Counted from the stretch's first letter, positions 25,493 to 34,801 are shown. The stretch is DNA of 64,000 nucleotides from Brachybacterium sp042666875 (GCF_042666875.1 NZ_JBHTCX010000001.1:1-64000); one strand, 5' to 3'. Numbers and translations are program-made. The notes: generated by a model from the sequence alone, not told the origin.

Positions 25493-26823
25493 CGTGCCTC
25501 CTCCGCGTCCAGTCCGATCTCGCGCATGATCCGGACGATCTCCGCCTGGGTCTCGGCGAACATGTCCGTCAGCGGGACCTCGCCGGTGATGGCGCCGTTC
25601 ATCCCGTCACCAATGATCGCCATCGCCCGCTGCATGAGCGGCGCCCAGGTCCACTCGAGGTTCTGACCCTCGGCCATGGGGACGAACACCTCTTCGTTGT
25701 AGTTCTGGCCGGAGAAGAACTCGGAGGGCTCCTGACGGACCTCTCCGATGTAGTCGGCCGCCGGCGACCAGCCGATGCCGGAGTTCTCGATCATGGCGTC
25801 GATGCCGACGGGGTCCGTGCACATCCAGGTCAGGAACTCCAGCGCTTCCGCAGGGTGCGCACTGTTGGACAGCACCGCGGCCGATGACCCGCCGTGGGCG
25901 CCCGAGGCGAAACCGTCCTCCCACCTGGGCATGGGCGCGACCGCCCATTTCCCCTCCGCCCCGGGCGTGGTCTGGATCAGGGCATCGCTCCAGGAGCCGG
26001 AGATGGAGGCGAGCACGTCCCCGGCTCCCGCCGCGGCGTACCAGGGCGTGGAGAAGGCGCCGTACCCGGTGCCGACGAGCTTCTCGGCGAGGATGCCGTC
26101 CCAGAACTCCGCGACGCGCATGGAGGCGTCGTCGGTCATGTTCACGATCCAGCCGTCCCCCTCCGGGGTGAACCACTGCGCGCCGGACTGCATCGCCCAC
26201 GCGACCGGATGGGAGCCGTCGCCGGGATCGAGGGTGATCAGCTGCTTGCCGGCCTCGGAGACGGTGCCGGCGAGCTCGCGGAACTCCTCCCAGGTCGCCG
26301 GGGGCTCCAGTCCCATCTCGCCCTCGAGCACCTCACGGTTGTAGAAGGTGCCGACGGGGCCCGTGTCCTGCGGGACGGCCCAGTAGGAATCGCCGACCTT
26401 GACCTGGGAGACGGCGCCGGGGTCGAAGGCGGACTCCTGGTCCGCGAAGCCGTACCGGGTGAGGTCCACCAGCGCGCCGGCGAGCGCGAACTCGGGCACG
26501 GACCGCAGCTCCACCTGGGCGATGTCGGGGCCGCCGCCGGCGGCGACTGCCGAGAGGATCTTGGCGTAGCCGCCGTCGGGACCGCCGGGGATCCAGGTGG
26601 TCTCCACGCGGATCCGATCCTGGCTCTGGTTGAAGATGTCGGCGACCTTCTGGAGGTCTTTCAGCCACGCCCAGTAGGTGAGGGTGACGGGTCCGTCGGC
26701 CGCCGGGATGGTGGCCTCGGCGTTGACGCCGCCGGGGTTGGGCGGCGCGCACGCGGCGGCGGCAGCGGCCAGGGTGGCCGCTCCCGAGCCGGCGAGCGCT
26801 GAGCGCCGCGAGAATCTGCTCAT
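25489..26823 (-). CDS. ABC transporter sugar-binding lipoprotein
   Basis: 444-residue extracellular solute-binding protein of the family 1 (maltose/lactose-binding) type. The signal sequence carries FSRRSALAGSGAA and a lipobox AAAC with Cys25. The mature part starts the fold with VTLTYWAWLKDLQKVADIFN and has the family signature DGSHPVAWAMQSGAQWF. It captures a sugar for the two permeases downstream. GGAGA-type purines lie about 10 nt before ATG 26823. The gap upstream holds LacI-type palindromes. A beta-galactoside is the likely ligand because of GH42 in the same run. Confidence 0.93.
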   Translation of the reverse strand: MSRFSRRSALAGSGAATLAAAAAACAPPNPGGVNAEATIPAADGPVTLTYWAWLKDLQKVADIFNQSQDRIRVETTWIPGGPDGGYAKILSAVAAGGGPDIAQVELRSVPEFALAGALVDLTRYGFADQESAFDPGAVSQVKVGDSYWAVPQDTGPVGTFYNREVLEGEMGLEPPATWEEFRELAGTVSEAGKQLITLDPGDGSHPVAWAMQSGAQWFTPEGDGWIVNMTDDASMRVAEFWDGILAEKLVGTGYGAFSTPWYAAAGAGDVLASISGSWSDALIQTTPGAEGKWAVAPMPRWEDGFASGAHGGSSAAVLSNSAHPAEALEFLTWMCTDPVGIDAMIENSGIGWSPAADYIGEVRQEPSEFFSGQNYNEEVFVPMAEGQNLEWTWAPLMQRAMAIIGDGMNGAITGEVPLTDMFAETQAEIVRIMREIGLDAEEAR

Positions 26824-27176
26824 GGGGCTGGTCTCCTCTCCTCGTCCTCGAGGGTGAGGCCACCATAACCGCACGCCCCGAACGTTCCCCGAACCCGACG
26901 GGAAGCGGTTGCCGTGTCGGCCGTTCCGCCGGCCGGAACAGCGGCCCGCACGGCCGCGCCCGATCGGGCGGAACCGCCCATACCACCCCATGGATCTGTG
27001 ACGTCCGACGCGTCTGGCGCACACCCGCGCTGATCACCGAAACGTTTCGGTTATCCCGCTCCTACTCGGTGGTAGCGTGACCGGCCGTCAGCACGAGCTG
27101 CCCTCCGCCGGTGCGCCTCCCTCCTCGGGTCCACGCCGGCGGCGGCCCCTCTTTTCCCACGTTCCAAGGATTCCTC
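26824..27176. promoter_or_regulatory. Divergent control region of the galactoside cluster
   Basis: 353 nt without a gene, between the sugar-binding protein and the symporter. It holds three central-CG sites of LacI type: GAACGTTC (26880-26887), GGGAAGCGGTTGCC (26900-26913, imperfect) and the perfect 16-mer ACCGAAACGTTTCGGT (27036-27051). A candidate -10 for the minus strand is TATGGT (26862-26867), just next to the first site. A candidate -10 for the plus strand is TAGCGT (27073-27078), just after the 16-mer. A LacI-family repressor should control both directions. Confidence 0.65.
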
Positions 27177-28874
27177 ATGGTCGACATCCGCCTGGATGCA
27201 CAGTGGATCGACTACGCGATCATCGCGTTGTACTTCGCGTTCGTCCTCGGCGTCGGTTGGTACGCCAAGCGCGGCGTCTCGAACTCGATCGAGTTCTTCC
27301 TCTCCGGTCGCTCCCTGCCCGCCTGGGTCACCGGTCTCGCCTTCATCTCCGCCAACCTCGGCGCCGTCGAGATCATGGGCATGTCCGCCACGGGTGCCCA
27401 GTACGGCCTGCCGACGATGCACTACTTCTGGGTCGGCGCGATTCCGGCGATGCTGTTCCTGGGCGTCGTGATGATGCCCTTCTACTACGGCTCCAAGGTG
27501 CGCTCGGTCCCCGAGTTCATGCGCATGCGTTTCGGCACCGGCGCCCACCTGGTCAACTCCCTCAGCTTCGCCGTCGCCCAGCTGCTGATCGCCGGCGTGA
27601 ACCTCTCGCTGCTGGCCACGATCGTCAACCGCCTGCTGGGCTGGCCGATCTGGGTGGGCCTCGTGCTCGCCGCGGCGTTCGTGCTGTTCTACATCACCGT
27701 CGGCGGTCTCTCCGCCGCCATCTACAACGAGGTGCTGCAGTTCTTCGTGATCGTCGCGGCCCTGCTGCCGCTGACGCTGATCGGTCTGCACCGTGTGGGC
27801 GGCTGGCAGGGCCTGACCGAGCGCGTCGCCGGTGACGGCATGCTCGGCTCCGAGCAGCTGCACACGTGGCCGGGCGAGCAGCTCTCCGGCTTCGACAGCC
27901 CGGTGCTGTCGGTGGTCGGCATCGTGCTGGGCCTGGGCTTCGTACAGTCCTTCGGCTACTGGACCACGAACTTCGTCGAGGTCCAGCGGGCCATGGCCTC
28001 CAAGGACCTCACCGCCGCCCGGATGACGCCGATCATCGGCGCCTTCCCCAAGATGTTCATCCCCTTCATCGTCATCATCCCCGGCATGATCACCGCGGTG
28101 CTGGTGAACGAGATGGTCGACTTCAAGCAGTACGCCTCGGCCGGAGATGCCGAGGCGGCCGCCGCCACGGGCGTGACCTACAACGACGCCCTGCTGCTGC
28201 TGATGCGCGACGTGCTGCCCAACGGTCTGCTCGGCGTCGCGATCGCGGGCCTGCTGGCCGCGTTCATGGCCGGCATGGCCGCGAACATCTCGGCGTTCAA
28301 CACGGTTGCCAGCTACGACCTGTACCAGCAGTACGTGAAGAAGGACGCGCCGGATGCCCACTACACGTTCGTGGGTCGCGTCGCCACCGCCGCCGCCTGC
28401 GTCATCGCGATCTTCACCGCACTGATCGCCGGTCAGTTCTCGAACCTGATGGACTACCTGCAGGCTCTGTTCGGGTTCTTCAACGCGCCGCTGTTCGCGA
28501 CGTTCATCCTGGGCATGTTCTGGAAGCGGATGACGCCGACGGCCGGCTGGGCCGGCCTGGTCGCCGGCACCCTGGCGGCCGTGGGCCTGTGGGGCTCCTC
28601 GACGTTCTTCGGCGTCTTCGAGCTGCCCGGCCAGGGCCTCGCCTTCGTCAGCGCCTTCGCCGCGTTCGCGGTCGACATCATCGTCTCCGTCGTGGTCACG
28701 CAGTTCACCGCTCCCAAGCCGGTCCTCGAGCTGAAGGGCCTGGTGTACTCCGAGACCGCGAAGGCCGACCTGGTCGATCCCGAGGAGAAGAACCTCGCCT
28801 TCTACCGCCGCCCGGTTCCCATGGCCTTGATCGCTCTGGGCCTCGTCGTCATCCTGAATATCGTCTTCGCGTGA
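27177..28874 (+). CDS. Sodium:solute symporter (SGLT-like)
   Basis: 565-residue symporter of the SSS family, about 14 predicted helices. FFLSGRSLPAWVTGLAFISA near residue 40 matches the first discontinuous helix of SGLT transporters, and AGLLAAFMAGMAANISAFNT near residue 360 the sodium-site region. Length and pattern fit sugar transporters such as vSGLT. AAGGA precedes ATG 27177. It is divergent from the ABC importer and shares its control region, so it may carry galactose or a related monosaccharide. Confidence 0.92.
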   Translation: MVDIRLDAQWIDYAIIALYFAFVLGVGWYAKRGVSNSIEFFLSGRSLPAWVTGLAFISANLGAVEIMGMSATGAQYGLPTMHYFWVGAIPAMLFLGVVMMPFYYGSKVRSVPEFMRMRFGTGAHLVNSLSFAVAQLLIAGVNLSLLATIVNRLLGWPIWVGLVLAAAFVLFYITVGGLSAAIYNEVLQFFVIVAALLPLTLIGLHRVGGWQGLTERVAGDGMLGSEQLHTWPGEQLSGFDSPVLSVVGIVLGLGFVQSFGYWTTNFVEVQRAMASKDLTAARMTPIIGAFPKMFIPFIVIIPGMITAVLVNEMVDFKQYASAGDAEAAAATGVTYNDALLLLMRDVLPNGLLGVAIAGLLAAFMAGMAANISAFNTVASYDLYQQYVKKDAPDAHYTFVGRVATAAACVIAIFTALIAGQFSNLMDYLQALFGFFNAPLFATFILGMFWKRMTPTAGWAGLVAGTLAAVGLWGSSTFFGVFELPGQGLAFVSAFAAFAVDIIVSVVVTQFTAPKPVLELKGLVYSETAKADLVDPEEKNLAFYRRPVPMALIALGLVVILNIVFA

Positions 28875-28896
28875 GCGCGGACGGAGGAGATCACTC

Positions 28897-29220
28897 ATGA
28901 GTGCACACAAGGACAGCAGCGCCGCCGACGTCCCCGACGGCACGCACGTCGAGACCACCGGGGCCTTCGACATCCGCAACTTCATCGGCGCCCTGATCGG
29001 GCTCTTCGGCATCGTCGTGACCCTGATGGGTCTGTTCGCCTTCACCGAGGCGGAGGCCGCCAAGACCGGCGGGGTCAACGCCAACCTGTGGGCGGGCCTG
29101 GCCATGATCGTGGTCGCGATCGCGTTCGTCCTCTGGACCAAGGTGGACCCGCTGCGCATCGTCGTGCGGGACAACGAGGAGGGTGCCGAGGCACCTCGGG
29201 ACATCGCTCCTCTGGAGTGA
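28897..29220 (+). CDS. Small two-helix membrane protein beside the symporter
   Basis: 107-residue protein with two predicted membrane helices (FIGALIGLFGIVVTLMGLFA and LWAGLAMIVVAIAFVLW), hydrophilic ends and the motif WTKVDPLRI after the second helix. GGAGGAG stands before ATG 28897. It follows the symporter by 22 nt in the same operon and may be an accessory subunit or stabiliser. I recognise no named family. A hairpin terminator follows. Confidence 0.8.
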   Translation: MSAHKDSSAADVPDGTHVETTGAFDIRNFIGALIGLFGIVVTLMGLFAFTEAEAAKTGGVNANLWAGLAMIVVAIAFVLWTKVDPLRIVVRDNEEGAEAPRDIAPLE

Positions 29221-29257
29221 GGGCCTGAGACCCCGCTCCCTCTCCGCAGGACCGATC

Positions 29258-29297
29258 CCGGCCCGCCTGCCCGATGCTCCTCGGGCCGGCGGGCCGG
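29258..29297 (+). terminator. Hairpin terminator after the symporter operon
   Basis: Arms 29258-29267 and 29288-29297 are perfect inverted copies, and the inner six pairs (29269-29274 with 29281-29286) extend the stem across one mismatch. The loop is TGCTCC. No T-run follows. Confidence 0.75.
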
Positions 29298-29353
29298 CGT
29301 CGTCGGGGCCCGCGTAGCATCGAGGCCGACGCCCCCGACGTGAAGGAGCACGA

Positions 29354-30859
29354 GTGAACGCCGAGTCCACCACCCCCGCCCCCGAGACCGGCAAGGGCGC
29401 AGACGCCACCCCCGTGCCCGAGGACAACCTGGTCACCACGCTGCACTCGCTCGCACTGGCCGACGGGCCGCTGGACTACACGGCCACCGCCGGCACCGTG
29501 GTGCTGAGGGAGGAGCCCGAGGGTGAGGAGTACGGCCGCGCCACCGCCTACGCCGAGCTGTTCTCGGTCTCCTACGTCGCCAGCGCACCGGCCCCGGGCG
29601 GCTCGGAGGCGGCCCGGCCGGTGGTGTTCGCCTTCAACGGCGGCCCCGGCGCCTCGACGGTGTGGCTGCACCTGGGGCTGCTCGGCCCGCGCCGGGTGGA
29701 CGCCGGCGACGCCGGCTCCCCGGCCGCCCCGCCGCACCGGCTGCTGGACAACGACGAGACGATCCTGCGCCACGCGGACCTCGTGGTGGTCGACGCGATG
29801 ACCACCGGCTACTCCCGGCCCGTCCCCGGCCAGAAGCCCGACCGCCACCACGGACTGGCCGCGGACCGCGACCTGATCGCCTCCTTCGTCATCGACTGGC
29901 TCACCCGCAACCAGCGCTGGACCTCCCCGATCTACCTGGCCGGGGAGTCCTACGGCACCACCCGCGCCTCCGCCGTGGCCGCCCATCTGATGGACCGCTA
30001 CTACGTGGCCGTCGCGGGGATCGCCCTGGTCTCCCCCGTGCTGGACTTCGGCACCATCCGCTTCACCGAGGGCAACGATCGCCCCTACGTGCACTACCTG
30101 CCCACCTACGCCGCCATCGCCCACGCGCACGGCAAGCACGAGGAGCGGCTGCTGCAGGACGTGGTCGACGAGGCGGAGGCGTTCGCCGAGCAGGAGTACC
30201 CGGCCCTGCTCGCCGCGGGGCTGCGCCTGTCCCCCGAGCAGAAGCTGGAGGCCGCCGCCCGCATCGGCTCCCTGATCGGCGTGGACCCCGACTGGGTCGA
30301 GCGCGCGGATCTGCGCGTGGAGCACCAGGCGTACCTCGCCGAGCTGCTGCGGGACCAGGGCCTGGTCGCCGGCCGCATCGACGGGCGCTTCACCGCTCCC
30401 GCCGGGGACGGCAACGCCGCCACGATGGAGACGGACCCCTCGATCGACCAGCTGGCCCCGGCCTACACCGCGACGATCAACCAGTACCTGCGCCGGGAGC
30501 TCGACTTCACCAGCGACGTGGTCTACGAGATCATGTCCGCCCGCGTGCACCCGTGGAGCTACAAGGACTTCGAGGGCCGTGCCGTCGAGGTCGCCTCTGA
30601 CCTCGCGCGGCTGCTGCGCAAGTCCCCGCACACCCGGGTGCTGGTCTCCCACGGCTACCACGACGCCGCGACCCCGTTCCATGCCAGCGAGCACGTCCTG
30701 GCCCAGCTCGCCATTCCGCGAGAGGACTTCGCCGAGCGGATCCGCATCGAGTACTACGAGGCCGGGCACATGATGTACTGCCACGAGCCCAGCCGCCTGG
30801 CCCTGTCGCAGCATCTTGCCGAGTTCGTCGGCGCGGCGGAGCCGGAGATGGTGGACTGA
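29354..30859 (+). CDS. S10-family serine carboxypeptidase-like peptidase
   Basis: 501-residue alpha/beta hydrolase of peptidase family S10. AFNGGPGASTVWLHLG near residue 95 is the oxyanion region, AGESYGTTRAS near residue 200 holds the nucleophile Ser, HGYHDAATPF the Asp and YEAGHMMY near residue 467 the His. No signal peptide is seen, so it is probably cytosolic, unlike eukaryotic relatives. GAAGGAG precedes the GTG start. It lies 4 nt upstream of the GH15 gene and the two are co-transcribed. Confidence 0.92.
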   Translation: MNAESTTPAPETGKGADATPVPEDNLVTTLHSLALADGPLDYTATAGTVVLREEPEGEEYGRATAYAELFSVSYVASAPAPGGSEAARPVVFAFNGGPGASTVWLHLGLLGPRRVDAGDAGSPAAPPHRLLDNDETILRHADLVVVDAMTTGYSRPVPGQKPDRHHGLAADRDLIASFVIDWLTRNQRWTSPIYLAGESYGTTRASAVAAHLMDRYYVAVAGIALVSPVLDFGTIRFTEGNDRPYVHYLPTYAAIAHAHGKHEERLLQDVVDEAEAFAEQEYPALLAAGLRLSPEQKLEAAARIGSLIGVDPDWVERADLRVEHQAYLAELLRDQGLVAGRIDGRFTAPAGDGNAATMETDPSIDQLAPAYTATINQYLRRELDFTSDVVYEIMSARVHPWSYKDFEGRAVEVASDLARLLRKSPHTRVLVSHGYHDAATPFHASEHVLAQLAIPREDFAERIRIEYYEAGHMMYCHEPSRLALSQHLAEFVGAAEPEMVD

Positions 30860-30863
30860 TCTC

Positions 30864-32795
30864 ATGACGGCTCCACGCATCGAAGAGCACGCCCTCCTCT
30901 CCGACCAGCGCACCACGGCACTCGTGACGCGGGAGGGGGACATCGACTGGCTGTGCATGCCGCGCTTCGACGCCGACGCGATGTTCACCTCGCTGCTCGG
31001 CGACGAGTCCCACGGCCACTGGTCCCTGCGGATCGCCGACGGGGAGGTCCTCTCCCGCCGCTACCTGCCCTCGACGATGGTGCTGGAGACGGTGTGGCGC
31101 TCCCCCACCGGCACCGCGACGGTCACGGAGTTCCTCCCGATCGACCTCGCCGACCCGTCGGACGATCCCGCCGCGGACAGCGGAGACGGCGCGGACGGCA
31201 GTGATTCCGACGCCGCCGACCGGCCCTCCACCCCCAGCTCCGCCTCGAGCTCCGCCGCCGGCACGGCGACCTCCCTGCGCGGCGACGTGGAGGATCACGC
31301 GGACCTGATCCGCAGCGTCACCTGCACCGAGGGCACCGTCGAGGTGGTCCAGGAGCTGAAGATCCGCTTCGAGTACGGCCAGGCCGTGCCGTGGGTGCGC
31401 CGCGGCCAGGACGAGAAGGGCGAGAGCGTGCTGATCGCCGTCGCCGGCGGGGACGGCGTCGCCCTGCACGGGCCGGCGCTGAGCGCGCACGGCCGTGTCC
31501 ACCGCGGCAGCCACCGGCTGGCCTCGGGCGAGAGCGCCTCCTGGGTGCTCACCTGGTTCCCCTCCTGGCAGCAGGTGCCCGCCGCCCCGAACGTCCGCGC
31601 GGCTCTGGCCCGCACCACCGCCGAATGGGCCGGCTGGCTGGGGCAGGTCCGGGTGGAGAACGAATACGCCGAACCCGTCGCCCACTCCCTGCTGGTGCTG
31701 CGGGCCCTCACCCACCGCCGCACCGGCGGGATCATCGCCGCGGCGACCACGAGCCTGCCCGAGGACTTCGGCGGGGTGCGCAACTGGGACTACCGGTTCT
31801 GCTGGCTGCGCGACGCGGCCCTGTCCCTCGAGGCGCTGCTGGCCCACGGTCACATCGATGCCGCCGCCACCTGGCGCGACTGGCTGCTGCGGGCCATCGC
31901 CGGCGACCCCGAGCGCCTCCAGATCATGTACTCCATCACCGGGGACCGGAACCTGGTCGAACGCGAGCTCCCCCACCTCCCCGGCTACGAGGACTCGGTG
32001 CCGGTGCGCATCGGCAACGGGGCCGCCGGCCAGTACCAGGCCGACGTGGTCGGCGAGGTGATGATCGCGCTGTCGGCGATGCGCGAGGCCGGGCTGGAGG
32101 AGTCCGCCTGGTCGTGGCCGCTGCAGAAGGCCCTGGTCCGCTACGCCGTGGACCGGATCGACGAGCCCGACCACGGGATCTGGGAGATGCGCGGCGAGCC
32201 CGCCTACTTCACCCACGGCCGCGTGATGATCTGGGCGACCTTCGACCGGGCGATCGATGCGGTCGAGACCTACGGCCTGCCCGCCCCGGACGAGGACCTC
32301 GCCCGCTGGAAGCACCTGCGCGAGCAGGTGCGCGAGGAGATCCTCACCCGCGGCGTCGGCGAGGACGGCGCCTTCACCCAGACCTACGGGTCCGCCGAGG
32401 TCGACGCCTCTCTCCTGCAGATCCCCCACACCGGCTTCCTGCCGCCGGACGATCCGCACATGCTCGCCACCGTCGAACGGATCGAGCGCGACCTGCTCAC
32501 CGAGGACGGACTGATCCTGCGCTACCTCACCAAGGGCCAGGACGGGCTGCCCGGGGACGAGCACCCGTTCCTGGTGTGCTGCTTCTGGCTCGTCGAGCAG
32601 TACGCCGGCTCCGGCCGTCGCGCCGACGCCGTCCAGCTCATGGACCGCATCCTGGCCTGCGCCAACGACCTCCACCTGATGGCCGAGGAGTACGACGGCA
32701 CCGCACAGCGCATGGCCGGCAACTTCCCCCAGGCCTTCAGCCACCTCGGCCTGATCCGAGCGGTCGACGCTCTCGCCCTGACGATCCCCCGCTGA
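30864..32795 (+). CDS. GH15 family glycoside hydrolase (glucoamylase/trehalase type)
   Basis: 643-residue protein with an N-terminal domain (starting IEEHALLSDQRTTALVTREG) and the (alpha/alpha)6 barrel carrying NWDYRFCWLRDAALSLEALL near residue 305. Bacterial members of this layout hydrolyse trehalose or alpha-glucans. A 43-residue insert at about 97-139, rich in Asp, Ser and Ala, interrupts the N-terminal domain and is not typical. ATG 30864 starts 4 nt after the peptidase stop with no separate ribosome site, so translation is coupled. No signal peptide is present. Confidence 0.92.
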   Translation: MTAPRIEEHALLSDQRTTALVTREGDIDWLCMPRFDADAMFTSLLGDESHGHWSLRIADGEVLSRRYLPSTMVLETVWRSPTGTATVTEFLPIDLADPSDDPAADSGDGADGSDSDAADRPSTPSSASSSAAGTATSLRGDVEDHADLIRSVTCTEGTVEVVQELKIRFEYGQAVPWVRRGQDEKGESVLIAVAGGDGVALHGPALSAHGRVHRGSHRLASGESASWVLTWFPSWQQVPAAPNVRAALARTTAEWAGWLGQVRVENEYAEPVAHSLLVLRALTHRRTGGIIAAATTSLPEDFGGVRNWDYRFCWLRDAALSLEALLAHGHIDAAATWRDWLLRAIAGDPERLQIMYSITGDRNLVERELPHLPGYEDSVPVRIGNGAAGQYQADVVGEVMIALSAMREAGLEESAWSWPLQKALVRYAVDRIDEPDHGIWEMRGEPAYFTHGRVMIWATFDRAIDAVETYGLPAPDEDLARWKHLREQVREEILTRGVGEDGAFTQTYGSAEVDASLLQIPHTGFLPPDDPHMLATVERIERDLLTEDGLILRYLTKGQDGLPGDEHPFLVCCFWLVEQYAGSGRRADAVQLMDRILACANDLHLMAEEYDGTAQRMAGNFPQAFSHLGLIRAVDALALTIPR

Positions 32796-32829
32796 GCCCC
32801 GCCAGCAGACGACGAAGGAGATGACCACG

Positions 32830-34308
32830 ATGAGCGATCTGCCCACCATCACCGAGGCCCGCATCGCGGAGCTGATGGACCGCGTGCCCCGCAGCTCCTA
32901 TGTCGACGGCCGGTTCCTCGCCGCCGCCGGGGACCTGGACGTCATCGACCCCGCGACCGGCCGGCCGCTGACCCAGGTGGCCGACGCCGATGCCACGACC
33001 GTCGGCCCCCAGGCGCTCGACGCCGCCGTCGCCGCGCAGAGCGACTGGGCGGCGACCACCCCGCGCGAGCGCTCGGAGATCCTGCGCCGCGCCTACGAGC
33101 TGTGCCACGAGCGGGCCGATGACCTCGCCCTGGCGATGACCCTGGAGATGGGCAAGCCGCTGAAGGAGGCCTACGGCGAGGTCACCTACGGCGCGGAGTT
33201 CCTGCGCTGGTTCAGCGAGGAGGGCGTGCGCCCGCCCGGCGAGTTCCGCCCGGCTCCGTCGGCGAAGCACGCGATCCTCACCGTGTCCCGGCCCGTCGGC
33301 CCCGCCTTCCTCATCACCCCGTGGAACTTCCCGCTGTCGATGGCGACCCGCAAGATCGCCCCGGCGCTGGCGGCCGGCTGCACCGTGGTGCACAAGCCCG
33401 CCCAGATGACGCCGCTGACCTCGCTGCTGTTCATGGAGATCCTGGCGCAGGCCGGGGTCCCCGCGGGTGTGGTGAACTGCGTGGTCACCTCGGACTCCAA
33501 GGGCCTCAGCTCCACCCTGATGTCCGATCCGCGGCTGCGGAAGATCTCGTTCACCGGGTCCACCGCCGTCGGCCGCACCCTGCTCAGCCAAGCCTCTGAG
33601 CACGTGCTGAAGGCGTCCATGGAGCTCGGCGGCAACGCGCCGTTCCTCGTGCTGCCCTCGGCGGACATCGAGACCGCGATCACCGCGGCGATGCCCGCGA
33701 AGTTCCGCAACAACGGCGAGGCCTGCACCGCCGCGAACCGGTTCTACGTCCACTCCACCGTCGCCGAGGAGTTCACCCGCCGCCTCGTCGAGGAGGCCGA
33801 GAACCTCGTCACCGGCCCCGGCGCCGAGGACGGCACCACGCTCGGCCCGCTGATCAACGAGGACGCCGTCCAGAAGGTCGAGGAGCTGGTGGCCGACGCC
33901 GTCGACCGCGGCGCGAAGGTCCTCACCGGCGGGCAGCGGCTCGATCGCGAGGGGTACTTCTACGCCCCCACCGTGCTCGGCGACGTCCCGGCCGACGCCC
34001 GCGTCAACCACGAGGAGATCTTCGGGCCCGTCGCCCCGATCATCGTCATGGACGACATCGACGAGATGGTCGCCGCCGCCAACGACACCGAGTTCGGGCT
34101 GATGAGCTACGTCGCCGGCTCCGACCTCGCCGAGGTCACCGATGCCGCCCAGCGCATCGAGGCCGGAATGGTCGCGGTCAACGTCGGCGTCTCCTCGGAT
34201 CCCGCCGCCCCCTTCGGCGGCATCAAGGAATCCGGGCTCGGCCGCGAGGGCTCCCACGAGGGCCTGGCCGAATACCTCGAGACCAGCTACGTGCGCCTGC
34301 CGATGTGA
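32830..34308 (+). CDS. NAD(P)-dependent succinate-semialdehyde dehydrogenase-like enzyme
   Basis: 492-residue aldehyde dehydrogenase. MELGGNAPFLVLP contains the catalytic Glu and NNGEACTAANRF the nucleophilic Cys; FTGSTAVGRTLL is the cofactor site. It resembles GabD-type enzymes that oxidise succinate semialdehyde. The start at ATG 32830 is preferred because AAGGAG ends 9 nt before it; the in-frame ATG at 32821 directly abuts that site. It follows the GH15 gene by 34 nt. No GABA transaminase is in the window, so the substrate is not certain. Confidence 0.92.
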   Translation: MSDLPTITEARIAELMDRVPRSSYVDGRFLAAAGDLDVIDPATGRPLTQVADADATTVGPQALDAAVAAQSDWAATTPRERSEILRRAYELCHERADDLALAMTLEMGKPLKEAYGEVTYGAEFLRWFSEEGVRPPGEFRPAPSAKHAILTVSRPVGPAFLITPWNFPLSMATRKIAPALAAGCTVVHKPAQMTPLTSLLFMEILAQAGVPAGVVNCVVTSDSKGLSSTLMSDPRLRKISFTGSTAVGRTLLSQASEHVLKASMELGGNAPFLVLPSADIETAITAAMPAKFRNNGEACTAANRFYVHSTVAEEFTRRLVEEAENLVTGPGAEDGTTLGPLINEDAVQKVEELVADAVDRGAKVLTGGQRLDREGYFYAPTVLGDVPADARVNHEEIFGPVAPIIVMDDIDEMVAAANDTEFGLMSYVAGSDLAEVTDAAQRIEAGMVAVNVGVSSDPAAPFGGIKESGLGREGSHEGLAEYLETSYVRLPM

Positions 34309-34314
34309 CCGGCA

Positions 34315-34320
34315 TAAGCT
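34315..34320 (+). promoter_or_regulatory. -10 hexamer, DUF3870 gene
   Basis: TAAGCT 7 nt before ATG 34328, with no ribosome site between them; consistent with a leaderless transcript starting in the 19-nt gap after the aldehyde dehydrogenase. Confidence 0.45.
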
Positions 34321-34327
34321 TCGCCCC

Positions 34328-34648
34328 ATGGGGACCACGATCTACCTGACCGGCGAGGCCAAGGCGCCGAGCAACAATCCGATCACGTCGCAGTGGGGAT
34401 TGTTCTTCATCGGCCTCATCGTCGATACTGAGACCCACGTCATCCGGGCCGCGGACTGCACCGCCACGCTGACTCTCACCGTCGAGTTCGTGCGTGAGCT
34501 GCTGGTGGGCCGCTCGCTGCTCGAGGATGACGCCCTGGTGGAGTCGATCACCGACAGGTACCACGGGTCCTCGCAGAGGGCGCTCGCCACGTCCGTGCGC
34601 AACGCCGCTGCGAAGTACCGCGATCTGTCGGCCGGCATCACCGCATAA
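34328..34648 (+). CDS. DUF3870 domain protein
   Basis: 106-residue protein matching the DUF3870 pattern: TIYLTGEAKAPSNNPIT at the start, DCTATLTLTVEFVRELLVGR in the middle with a conserved-type Cys, and SSQRALATSVRNAAAKYRD at the end. The biochemical role is unknown; in other bacteria such genes sit beside DUF819 permeases and amino-acid or dipeptide racemase genes, as here. It is probably leaderless. A poly-T hairpin follows the stop. Confidence 0.85.
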   Translation: MGTTIYLTGEAKAPSNNPITSQWGLFFIGLIVDTETHVIRAADCTATLTLTVEFVRELLVGRSLLEDDALVESITDRYHGSSQRALATSVRNAAAKYRDLSAGITA

Positions 34649-34686
34649 CTCACCGTCCGCCCGGAACCTCACCGAACCGGATCCCG

Positions 34687-34747
34687 TCGGAAGCACCGTG
34701 AACGCGCCTCGGAAGAGGCGGCGCTCGCTGGTGCTTCCGATTTTTTT
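34687..34747 (+). terminator. Poly-U hairpin (terminator or attenuator) between DUF3870 and DUF819 genes
   Basis: The outer arms TCGGAAGCACC (34687-34697) and its perfect complement (34730-34740) are followed at once by seven T residues (34741-34747). Inside, CGCCTC and GAGGCG pair around a GGAA tetraloop. A U-tract intrinsic terminator is rare in such GC-rich sequence. It ends 54 nt before the start of the DUF819 gene, and I see no promoter in that space. Confidence 0.85.
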
Positions 34748-34801
34748 GTCCCCGAATCCGGTCCCGACCCCCGACCGCCCCCGACGAAGAGGACCCTTCT
34801 C

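Noticed and set aside
27051..29351. Long minus-strand frame opposite the symporter
   Set aside because: Asp/His/Gly-rich shadow composition with no recognisable domain; the plus strand carries clear SSS motifs.
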